A stretch of 64,000 nucleotides of DNA from Citrobacter werkmanii NBRC 105721 (GTDB lineage Bacteria > Pseudomonadota > Gammaproteobacteria > Enterobacterales > Enterobacteriaceae), in NCBI GenBank assembly GCA_000759755.1, contig BBMW01000015.1, positions 1 to 64,000 on the forward strand. The letters run 5' to 3'. The translations under genes and the position numbers were made by a program. The notes beneath the pieces are model-generated. The model saw only the letters and a program-made list of their open reading frames with translations, was not told where the DNA came from and searched no databases. Of this stretch, positions 46,532-54,120 are shown piece after piece (position 1 is the stretch's first letter; the number at the start of each line of letters is the position of its first letter).

Positions 46532-47812
46532 ATGAGTAAGTCTGAAAATCTCTACAGCGCAGCACGCGAACTTATCCCTGGCGGCGTTAACTCCCCCGTT
46601 CGCGCCTTTACTGGCGTGGGTGGTACTCCGCTGTTTATCGAAAAAGCGGACGGCGCGTATCTGTACGATGTCGATGGTAAAGCCTATGTCGACTACGTCG
46701 GTTCCTGGGGACCGATGGTACTGGGTCACAACCATCCGGCAATCCGTAATGCGGTGATTGAAGCCGCAGAACGCGGTTTAAGCTTCGGCGCGCCAACCGA
46801 GATGGAAGTGAAAATGGCGGAGCTGGTCACTGAACTCGTGCCGACCATGGACATGGTGCGCATGGTGAACTCCGGTACGGAAGCGACAATGAGCGCCATC
46901 CGTCTGGCGCGCGGTTTTACCGGTCGCGATAAGATCATCAAATTTGAAGGCTGCTACCACGGCCATGCTGACTGCCTGCTGGTCAAAGCCGGTTCCGGCG
47001 CGTTAACGCTGGGCCAGCCGAACTCCCCTGGCGTTCCAGCTGATTTCGCGAAACACACCCTGACCTGCACCTATAACGATCTCTCTTCAGTGCGTGCAGC
47101 GTTTGAACAGTACCCGCAGGAGATCGCCTGTATCATTGTTGAGCCGGTCGCCGGCAACATGAACTGCATCCCGCCGCTGCCAGAATTCCTGCCAGGCCTG
47201 CGTGCATTGTGCGATGAGTTTGGCGCGCTGTTGATTATCGATGAAGTGATGACCGGTTTCCGCGTGGCACTGGCCGGTGCGCAGGATTATTACGGCGTTG
47301 TTCCGGACCTGACCTGCCTGGGTAAAATCATCGGTGGCGGGATGCCCGTTGGCGCATTCGGTGGCCGTCGTGATGTGATGGACGCGCTGGCGCCGACCGG
47401 TCCGGTTTACCAGGCGGGTACGCTGTCCGGTAACCCGATTGCAATGGCGGCGGGCTTTGCTTGTCTGACCGAAGTGGCCCAACCGGGTATTCATGAAACG
47501 CTGAACGAACTGACAACGCGTCTGGCGGAAGGTCTGCTGGAAGCGGCCAAAGACGCTAATATTCCGCTGGTGGTTAACCATGTGGGCGGGATGTTCGGGA
47601 TTTTCTTCACCGATGCAGAAACCGTGACCTGCTATCAGGATGTGATGGCATGCGACGTTGAACGCTTTAAGCGTTTCTTCCACATGATGCTGGATGAAGG
47701 GGTTTACCTGGCGCCTTCTGCCTTCGAAGCGGGCTTTATGTCTGTGGCGCACAGCGAAGAAGATATCAATAACACCATCGACGCCGCGCGTCGGGTGTTT
47801 GCGAAACTGTAA
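46532..47812 (+). CDS. hemL: Glutamate-1-semialdehyde 2,1-aminomutase HemL
   Basis: 426 aa class III aminotransferase that turns glutamate-1-semialdehyde into 5-aminolevulinate, the C5-route entry to haem and B12. The PLP lysine is K265 in [10 protein letters not shown], and the PLP-binding acidic site is DEVMTGFR (237-244). It is convergent with fhuB across a BIME. Length and start match E. coli HemL. Confidence 0.98.
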   Translation: MSKSENLYSAARELIPGGVNSPVRAFTGVGGTPLFIEKADGAYLYDVDGKAYVDYVGSWGPMVLGHNHPAIRNAVIEAAERGLSFGAPTEMEVKMAELVTELVPTMDMVRMVNSGTEATMSAIRLARGFTGRDKIIKFEGCYHGHADCLLVKAGSGALTLGQPNSPGVPADFAKHTLTCTYNDLSSVRAAFEQYPQEIACIIVEPVAGNMNCIPPLPEFLPGLRALCDEFGALLIIDEVMTGFRVALAGAQDYYGVVPDLTCLGKIIGGGMPVGAFGGRRDVMDALAPTGPVYQAGTLSGNPIAMAAGFACLTEVAQPGIHETLNELTTRLAEGLLEAAKDANIPLVVNHVGGMFGIFFTDAETVTCYQDVMACDVERFKRFFHMMLDEGVYLAPSAFEAGFMSVAHSEEDINNTIDAARRVFAKL

Positions 47813-47832
47813 AAGAGAACGTACAGAAACAA

Positions 47833-47909
47833 CGTAGGCCGGGTAAGGCGAAGCCGCCACCCGGCTTTTTTATTGCCGGATGGCGACGCGAGCGTCTTAT
47901 CCGGCCTAC
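47833..47909. repeat. BIME (paired REP) between hemL and fhuB
   Basis: The first unit starts GTAGGCCGGGTAAGGCG and ends CCACCCGGC, and is directly followed by TTTTTTA, so on the plus strand it doubles as a hemL terminator. The second starts TTGCCGGATGGCG and ends CTTATCCGGCCTAC. It lies between convergent genes, at the place where Salmonella carries a fimbrial cluster. Confidence 0.9.
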
Positions 47910-47925
47910 ATGAAAAGAATCAGCC

Positions 47926-49908
47926 TCAGCGGCTCTGCTTTCTCAGCAGATAGATAAAGTACGGCGCGCCGATAAACGTCGACAGTAATCCCGCCGGGAT
48001 CTGATACGGAAACAGCACCATTCTGCCGCACCAGTCGGCAAAGACCAACAGCACGCCTCCCGCCAGCGCCGAAATCAGCATATGCGGCATCGCCCGGCGA
48101 AAACCCATCATGCGAGCAATATGCGGCGCCATCAGCCCGACAAAGCTCAACGGCCCAATCGTCATGGTTGCTGTCGCCGTTAATCCCGCCGCCAACAGCA
48201 GTAATCCCACGCGTGACGGCGTCAACGCCATACCGACCGCCCGCGCCGTATCGCCGCCGAGCGGTAAAATCGTCAACCAACGACGGCACAGCGGCGTCAG
48301 CACCAGCAAGAAAACCATCACTATCCCGGTACGCAATACCTGCTCGCCTGTCGCGTTATAGGTTGAGCCAGAGATCCAGGTCAACACGCCCGCCATGCGC
48401 GGGTCGCCGCTGGCCTGCAGCATCATCAGCAGCATTGTAAACGCCGTGCTGAGCGCCATCCCTGCCAGCAGCATACGGTGCGGCGAAAAACCGCCGCGCC
48501 CGGCGGCAACCATGATGATAAGCAGAGTGACCGCCGCTCCGAGGCTCCCGGCGGGGAGTAGCCAGCCAAAGGCATTGCCGGGCACCAGAAACAGCATGAG
48601 CACTACGCCAAATGCCGCGCCGGAGCTAATACCCAGGACTTCCGGGCTGGCCATTGGATTTCCGGTCAGACGCTGAATAATACAGCCCGCAACCGCCAGC
48701 ATCACTCCGGCAATCAGCGCCGCCAGAATACGTGGCCAGCGCCAGGGCATCAGTTCATCAAGCATCGCGCCGCTGGCCCATGTCCAGCCGTGTGCATCAC
48801 GTCCGAACGACAACGCCACGACAACCGCCAGCAGTAAAATCGCACCGCCCGCCAGCGCAAACATCAGTACATTTTGACGCTCAGCGGCGATGCGGTTGCT
48901 GGCATTCATATCCGGTGCGCTCATGCTTTTAAGGCGCGGCAGCAGCCACAGCAGCAGCGGCGCGCCAACCAGCGCCGTCACCGAACCGGTGGAGACTTCC
49001 ATCCAGATGCGGGTTAGCCACAGAATGATTTGATCGGAGAGCCAGAGGATCAGCGCGCCAATCAACGGGGCCAGCAACAGACGCGCCAGTAAGCGCCGGG
49101 CACCGAGCATTTTTGCCAGCAGCGGCGCAAACAGACCGATAAAACCGATAATTCCGACTGCGTTAACCAGCAAGGCGCTGATGACAATCGCCAGCGTCAG
49201 TGCCGCCAGGCGCGCCAGCGATAGCGCCAGCCCAAGGTTGCGCGCCACGCCGTCATCCAGTCCCATCAGCGTCATTGGGCGTAATAACAGCAGCGTCAAC
49301 ATCACGCCGCCCAGCAGTTGCGGCCACAAACGCTGAACGCCACTCCAGTCGGTTTGCGTCAGCGAGCCACTGCTCCATAAAAACATGCTTTGCAGCTGAT
49401 CGTGATGGAAGAGCACCATCAACTGGTTAATCGCCCCGCAGTACAGGCTGACCACCAGACCGGCAAGGATTAGCGTCACCGGAGAAAGACGTTTGCCCCA
49501 GGCGACGCCAAACACCAGCGCCCCAACGATACAGGCCCCTGCCAGCGCTGCAAATTGCGCGGTCAGCGCCCCCGGAATCGCCCACAGCGTCGTGACCGTA
49601 ATACCTAACTGCGCCCCGGTTGCGACACCTAACGTAGTGGGTTCTGCCAGTGGGTTACGCAGCACCTGCTGGAACAACACGCCGACCAGGCCCAGCCCGG
49701 CACCGACCAACAGCGAAATTGCCAACCTCGGCAGCAAGCTGTAGTGGAAAACCATCTGCTCAATGGCATCGATATCCGGTGACCAGATGGCCTGTTGCCA
49801 CTGACTGCGCGGTAGCGAAACAGAGAAGTTAACCCAGGTGAGCCAGCAGGCAGCGACAAACAGAACCGCCAGAAGAAGCGCTGGGAACAGCGCAATTCGT
49901 TTACTCAC
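47926..49908 (-). CDS. fhuB: Ferrichrome ABC transporter permease FhuB
   Basis: 660 aa inner-membrane permease made of two fused BtuC/FecCD-type halves, about 20 transmembrane helices. Each half has the coupling segment for FhuC (GLFAPLLAKMLGARR and GLMAPHIARMMGFRR). It moves ferric hydroxamates delivered by FhuD. The start is a GTG at 49908 that overlaps the fhuD stop by 4 bp. It is the last gene of fhuACDB and ends just before a BIME. Length matches E. coli. Confidence 0.97.
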   Translation of the reverse strand: MSKRIALFPALLLAVLFVAACWLTWVNFSVSLPRSQWQQAIWSPDIDAIEQMVFHYSLLPRLAISLLVGAGLGLVGVLFQQVLRNPLAEPTTLGVATGAQLGITVTTLWAIPGALTAQFAALAGACIVGALVFGVAWGKRLSPVTLILAGLVVSLYCGAINQLMVLFHHDQLQSMFLWSSGSLTQTDWSGVQRLWPQLLGGVMLTLLLLRPMTLMGLDDGVARNLGLALSLARLAALTLAIVISALLVNAVGIIGFIGLFAPLLAKMLGARRLLARLLLAPLIGALILWLSDQIILWLTRIWMEVSTGSVTALVGAPLLLWLLPRLKSMSAPDMNASNRIAAERQNVLMFALAGGAILLLAVVVALSFGRDAHGWTWASGAMLDELMPWRWPRILAALIAGVMLAVAGCIIQRLTGNPMASPEVLGISSGAAFGVVLMLFLVPGNAFGWLLPAGSLGAAVTLLIIMVAAGRGGFSPHRMLLAGMALSTAFTMLLMMLQASGDPRMAGVLTWISGSTYNATGEQVLRTGIVMVFLLVLTPLCRRWLTILPLGGDTARAVGMALTPSRVGLLLLAAGLTATATMTIGPLSFVGLMAPHIARMMGFRRAMPHMLISALAGGVLLVFADWCGRMVLFPYQIPAGLLSTFIGAPYFIYLLRKQSR

Positions 49909-50795
49909 GCTTTGCCTCCCAGCGCATTATCCAGAATGCGGGCAAAATGCATCGCGGACAGCGTTGCGCCATAAAACCAGACGGCGGGCACGCGCTGAAA
50001 ACGTCCGTCACGGACAAACGGCATCGCCTGCCATAATGGCGTAGACATCAGCGCAGCCATCTCTTTATCGTTGCCGTGATCAAAGCACAGCACATCAACA
50101 TCCTTATAAGCAGCCAGACGGTCAATACTCACAGCAGTGCTGCCCCAGAAGTTGGTTTCTCCCTGCCAGCCGTTGGGGATCCCATATTCGTCCAGCACCT
50201 CCTGAAACAGGCTGTTCGGCCCAAACACCAGCATATGCCGCGAATCAAGCAGGGATGTCAGGAGCACGGGGCGCGCGCCACGTTGCATAAAGCGCGGTTT
50301 CAGGCTGGCGATAAAACGATCGTACTCGGCCAGATGGCGTTCAGCGGAGGCTGACAGATTCAGCAATTGCGCCATTTCCTGCAGCGATTTTCGCGCAACG
50401 GCCAGCGGCTTTTTGCCATCACTGAAATTAAATCCCTGCCCGGGGGCAATCCGCGCGAGCTTTTCGGGGGCGGGGCCATAACCAGCCGACCACACCAGAA
50501 ACGAGGGCTTCATTTCGGTCAGCAGTTCGAGATTGGGTTCCGTACGTAGCCCGACGTCAATCACCGACTCCGGCAATGGAGGCTCATTGACCCACAGCTT
50601 GTAGTTAGGGATATCTGCAATGCCATACGGCGTAATACCCAGCGCCAGCAACAGCTCTACCGGTAACCATTCCAGCGCCACAATACGCTGTGGATCAATC
50701 GCCGCCGCGTGCGCCGTATTCATCCGCCACAGCAGCGGCGACAGCGCCATCGCCGTCAGCAGCCGCCGACGGGTAATATGAGGTAATCCGATCAT
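49905..50795 (-). CDS. fhuD: Ferrichrome-binding periplasmic protein FhuD
   Basis: 296 aa periplasmic binding protein for ferrichrome, coprogen, aerobactin and other hydroxamates. The N-terminus is a Tat-type signal, with TRRRLLTAM followed by a moderate hydrophobic core and cleavage after about AHA (residue 30). The fold is the rigid bilobed cluster A-II type. It shares one base with the fhuC stop and overlaps fhuB by 4 bp. Length matches E. coli FhuD. Confidence 0.96.
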   Translation of the reverse strand: MIGLPHITRRRLLTAMALSPLLWRMNTAHAAAIDPQRIVALEWLPVELLLALGITPYGIADIPNYKLWVNEPPLPESVIDVGLRTEPNLELLTEMKPSFLVWSAGYGPAPEKLARIAPGQGFNFSDGKKPLAVARKSLQEMAQLLNLSASAERHLAEYDRFIASLKPRFMQRGARPVLLTSLLDSRHMLVFGPNSLFQEVLDEYGIPNGWQGETNFWGSTAVSIDRLAAYKDVDVLCFDHGNDKEMAALMSTPLWQAMPFVRDGRFQRVPAVWFYGATLSAMHFARILDNALGGKA

Positions 50796-51592
50796 TAATA
50801 GACAAAACTCACGGGTGCGGCACCGGCCGGATGCGGCAAGATGCCCATCGGGATACCGTAAATTTGTTCCAGAGTTTCACTGCGCATCAGTTCAGCCGGC
50901 GTTCCTTGCGCAATCATTTCACCGCCGCGCAGCGCAACTAAGTAATCGCAGTAGCGGGCCGCCATATTGATATCGTGCAGTACGGCAATCACCGTCAAGC
51001 CGCGCTGCTGGCTTAAGCGATGCACCAGCGCCAGCACGTCAACCTGATGGGCGATATCCAGCGCGGAGGTCGGTTCGTCAAGTAGCAGACAGCGGCTGTC
51101 CTGCGCCACCAGCATGGCGATCCACGCACGCTGGCGTTCCCCACCGGACAGGCTATCGACCAGACGATGCGCTAAAGGTTTTAAGCCCACCAACGAAATG
51201 GCTTCTTCTACTTTCTCCCGGTCAGCCACACCAAACCGTCCCAGCGCGCCATGCCACGGGTAGCGGCCAATGGCCACCAGCTCGCGGACGGTCATCCCTT
51301 CAGCCTGCGGCAGTTGCTGCGGCAGGTAAGCAACCTTGCGGGCAAACGCTTTACTGCTCCAGCTCTCCAGCGGCTGGTCGTCTAGCAGGATTTCGCCTTC
51401 TGACGGCGGCTGATGACGTCCCAGCATTTTCAGTAACGTCGATTTTCCGGAACCGTTGTGACCGATAAGTCCTGTCACTTTTCCCACAGGAAACGTTAAC
51501 GAGAGGGGATGCAAAAGCGTGCGGCCAGGCACACGAAAGGAGACATTACGCAACGCAAAAGTGGTGTCGGGATGGGATCTGTTTTCCTGCAT
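50795..51592 (-). CDS. fhuC: Ferrichrome ABC transporter ATP-binding protein FhuC
   Basis: 265 aa ATPase driving FhuB. Walker A GHNGSGKST is at residues 44-52, the signature LSGGERQR is near 146-153, and Walker B LLLDEPTSALD is near 165-175. The ATG at 51592 gives MQENRSHPDT and the E. coli length; a further ATG at 51601 would add three residues. It follows fhuA after a 47 bp gap with a hairpin. Confidence 0.96.
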   Translation of the reverse strand: MQENRSHPDTTFALRNVSFRVPGRTLLHPLSLTFPVGKVTGLIGHNGSGKSTLLKMLGRHQPPSEGEILLDDQPLESWSSKAFARKVAYLPQQLPQAEGMTVRELVAIGRYPWHGALGRFGVADREKVEEAISLVGLKPLAHRLVDSLSGGERQRAWIAMLVAQDSRCLLLDEPTSALDIAHQVDVLALVHRLSQQRGLTVIAVLHDINMAARYCDYLVALRGGEMIAQGTPAELMRSETLEQIYGIPMGILPHPAGAAPVSFVY

Positions 51593-51611
51593 AGCAGCCA
51601 ACTTGTAAAAC

Positions 51612-51630
51612 GGGCACGCAAAGCGTGCCC
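51612..51630 (-). terminator. Hairpin between fhuA and fhuC, probable attenuator
   Basis: GGGCACGC (51612-51619), loop AAA, GCGTGCCC (51623-51630). On the minus strand it is followed by GTTTTAC. It lies 9 bp after the fhuA stop and may lower fhuCDB expression relative to the receptor, or protect the fhuA 3' end. Confidence 0.65.
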
Positions 51631-51639
51631 AAAGAGAAA

Positions 51640-53814
51640 TTAGAAACGGAAGGTTGCGGTTGCAACGACCTGACGTTCTGCGCCCCAGAAGCAGCCATAG
51701 GTATCAAAGCAGCTGGCAACGTATTCACGGTCAAACAGATTAGTAACGTTAACTGCAACGCTGGAACCTGCCATACCGAGACGAGCGAGATCGTATTTAA
51801 CGACGGCATCCATCACGGTTGAGCTACCCACCTTGAAAGTATTTCCAGGATCACCATAGCTAGAACCGACATAACGGCCACCAGTTCCCAGCGTTAACCC
51901 AGATAACGGGCCTTCGTAGAAGGTGTAATCCCCCCACAGAGAGGCCATGTTTTTTGGTACCTGAACAGGTGTTTTACCTTTAAGCGTCGTGTCTTCTGTA
52001 TATTCCGCATCGGTATACGTGTAAGACGCAGTCAGGTTAATGTTCGCATTCACTGCGGCTTTTGCTTCTAATTCAACGCCACGAGAACGTATTTCACCCG
52101 CCGGAACCTGCGCAAACGGATTAAGCGGGTCGGTGGTCAGGTTATTCGTTTTCGTTAGCTCATATACCGCGGCAGTAACAACAACGGGCAGATCTTTTGG
52201 AACATATTTCACGCCAGCTTCATATTGCTTACCTTTTGACGGCGCATAAGCAACGTTATCAGCAGGTGTTGCCGCCCATGCTTTTGAAGGGTTCGGCTCG
52301 AATGATTCGCTGTAGCTAAAGTATGGCGTAATACCATTGTCGAAGAGATAGTTAATCCCGCCGCGCCAGGTGAACTGCTCATCGTTACGCTCAACTTTCT
52401 GATTACTGGAACGAATAGTGGTTGCCTGCTGAGACCAGTCATAGCGGCCTCCCAGTGTTGCAACCCATTTATTCCATTCCAGTTGGTCCTGTACATACAC
52501 GCCAGTTTGGTGCTGCGTGTTAAGCTGGAACGGTTTCGCGTCAGGGAAATCAACATCTTCATACACCGGATTATTCATATCTAAAGGCGGTGCACTTCCG
52601 TAGGCGTTATCAATATCGTTTCGCAGACGCGAATAGTCGACGCCGGTGAGCAGAGTGTGTCCAACATCTCCCGTCGCGAACTTGCTTTCCAATTGAGTAT
52701 CTACGCCAAAATCATTATAGCGTTCATCGGCGACGATAATCTGACGGGTCAGCTGATTACCCACTGCGCCGAAACCGTACACACTCTGTTGAGAGGTTTT
52801 GATTTGGCTATAACGTAAATTTTGACGCACAGTGAAGGTATCATCAAAACTGTGTTCAAAGCTGTAACCAACCATTCGCTCATAACGCGAATAGGTATTG
52901 TTCGGCGCATAATCCGTAAAGCTCACTGGCAAACGGGAACCATCAGGTAACGGATCGACCGTACCTTGTTTCGGCAACCAGCCGTAATAGCCCGTTGACG
53001 GTTCATTCTGAATGTTTGCTCGCAGAGTCAGGTTGGTTCGGTCATCAGGCTTCCAGCTAAACACTGGAGCAATGGCATAACGCTTCTGCTTCGCGAAATC
53101 CTGTTGTTCGTCATTAGAACGAGCCAACCCTGTCAGGCGGTATGAGTACACGCCGTCGTCATCCAGGGAATCGCTGAAATCAAAACCGGTTTGGAACAGA
53201 TTATCCGAACCCATTTTGAATTGAATTTCTTTTAGCGGCTCTGATGTCGGGCTTTTGCTAACCATGGAGATCAAGCCGCCCGGATTACTTTTCCCGTAAA
53301 GGACAGATGTTGGCCCGCGCATAAGCTCGACGCGTTCAAGCATGTAAGGATCAACAACGGCAGAGCTGTAGTAATCCCCCTGTAGCTTGACGCCATCAAG
53401 GTAATTGTTTGGTGTTGGGCCAGGCGTATAGAAGCCACGAATAATAACGAAATCATAAGTGCTGGAAGCGCCACGCGTAGAAACGGCAGCACCAGGGGTA
53501 TAGGCTAAAGCCTCTTTTACCGACCCTGGCTGATGCATATCCATCTCTTCACGCGTCACAACCGAAACAGACTGCGGGGTCTTTTCGATAGGCGTATCAG
53601 TCTTGGTGGCAGTGGCAGAGCGTTTCGCGGCGATGGTTGCTGCAGGTCCCCATGCACTTTCCTGCGGAGCAGGCGCTGCAGTTACGGTGATGGTTTCTTC
53701 TTTCGGGTCAACCGCCGCCTGTGCATAGACAGACATGCCGCTAACCGCTGTGGCTACCACTACTGCGATTTTACGCAGTGATGAACTTGGCTGAGCAGTT
53801 TTAAGACGCGCCAT
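51640..53814 (-). CDS. fhuA: Ferrichrome outer-membrane receptor FhuA
   Basis: 724 aa TonB-dependent transporter for ferrichrome. The signal peptide is residues 1-33 (VYAQA, then AVDPKE). The TonB box is ETITV at 40-44. The plug domain runs to about 195, followed by a 22-strand barrel ending VATATFRF. In E. coli the protein is also the receptor for phages T1, T5 and phi80, colicin M and microcin J25. It is 23 residues shorter than E. coli FhuA. Nineteen of these are missing from extracellular loop 4 around residues 347-370, together with its two cysteines. A Fur box lies upstream. Confidence 0.96.
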   Translation of the reverse strand: MARLKTAQPSSSLRKIAVVVATAVSGMSVYAQAAVDPKEETITVTAAPAPQESAWGPAATIAAKRSATATKTDTPIEKTPQSVSVVTREEMDMHQPGSVKEALAYTPGAAVSTRGASSTYDFVIIRGFYTPGPTPNNYLDGVKLQGDYYSSAVVDPYMLERVELMRGPTSVLYGKSNPGGLISMVSKSPTSEPLKEIQFKMGSDNLFQTGFDFSDSLDDDGVYSYRLTGLARSNDEQQDFAKQKRYAIAPVFSWKPDDRTNLTLRANIQNEPSTGYYGWLPKQGTVDPLPDGSRLPVSFTDYAPNNTYSRYERMVGYSFEHSFDDTFTVRQNLRYSQIKTSQQSVYGFGAVGNQLTRQIIVADERYNDFGVDTQLESKFATGDVGHTLLTGVDYSRLRNDIDNAYGSAPPLDMNNPVYEDVDFPDAKPFQLNTQHQTGVYVQDQLEWNKWVATLGGRYDWSQQATTIRSSNQKVERNDEQFTWRGGINYLFDNGITPYFSYSESFEPNPSKAWAATPADNVAYAPSKGKQYEAGVKYVPKDLPVVVTAAVYELTKTNNLTTDPLNPFAQVPAGEIRSRGVELEAKAAVNANINLTASYTYTDAEYTEDTTLKGKTPVQVPKNMASLWGDYTFYEGPLSGLTLGTGGRYVGSSYGDPGNTFKVGSSTVMDAVVKYDLARLGMAGSSVAVNVTNLFDREYVASCFDTYGCFWGAERQVVATATFRF

Positions 53815-53835
53815 TGGTATTTCTCTGATGAAAGT

Positions 53836-53870
53836 AAATGATAACGTAAACGAGAATTATTATTATAACG
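53836..53870 (-). promoter_or_regulatory. Fur box upstream of fhuA
   Basis: The AT-rich stretch with AAATGATAACGTAAACGAG and AATTATTATTATAA contains overlapping Fur-box hexamers (GATAAT-like). It lies 22-56 bp before the fhuA start. Iron repression by Fur is well known for this operon. The rest of the 306 bp gap to mrcB holds AT-rich sequence without an evident gene, a lone REP half and the mrcB terminator. Confidence 0.8.
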
Positions 53871-54010
53871 GCAGCATAATATTCGAAACTCTGACGAGAT
53901 AGCAAGCAATACACGTCCCTACTAAAACTGAGGGGTTAAGAAATAACCAGATGAAAAGAAAGGGTTAATAAATTAGGCTGAAAGGTGGCGTTACGCCCTT
54001 GCACTGTACG

Positions 54011-54036
54011 GCTGATAAGCGTAGCGCCATCAGGCA
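54011..54036. repeat. Single REP unit between mrcB and fhuA
   Basis: GCTGATAAGCG, TAGCG and CCATCAGGCA form one REP unit without a full partner. It lies about 85 bp after the mrcB stop, downstream of the mrcB terminator, and may be a remnant. Confidence 0.75.
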
Positions 54037-54087
54037 AAACAATGGCGGATAGTTGAATAGCAGCGTGAGTATCTTGCGCGAATAAAG

Positions 54088-54111
54088 AAAAACCCGCCGA
54101 AGCGGGTTTTT
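54088..54111 (-). terminator. Intrinsic terminator after mrcB
   Basis: AAAAACCCGC (54088-54097), loop CGAA, GCGGGTTTTT (54102-54111). On the minus strand it is followed by CTTTATT. It ends 9 bp after the mrcB stop. Confidence 0.9.
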
Positions 54112-54120
54112 AGGCAGGCG

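Noticed and set aside
47087-47860. 257-codon open frame on the minus strand opposite hemL
   Set aside because: Antisense of hemL and runs into the REP repeat; no recognisable domain.
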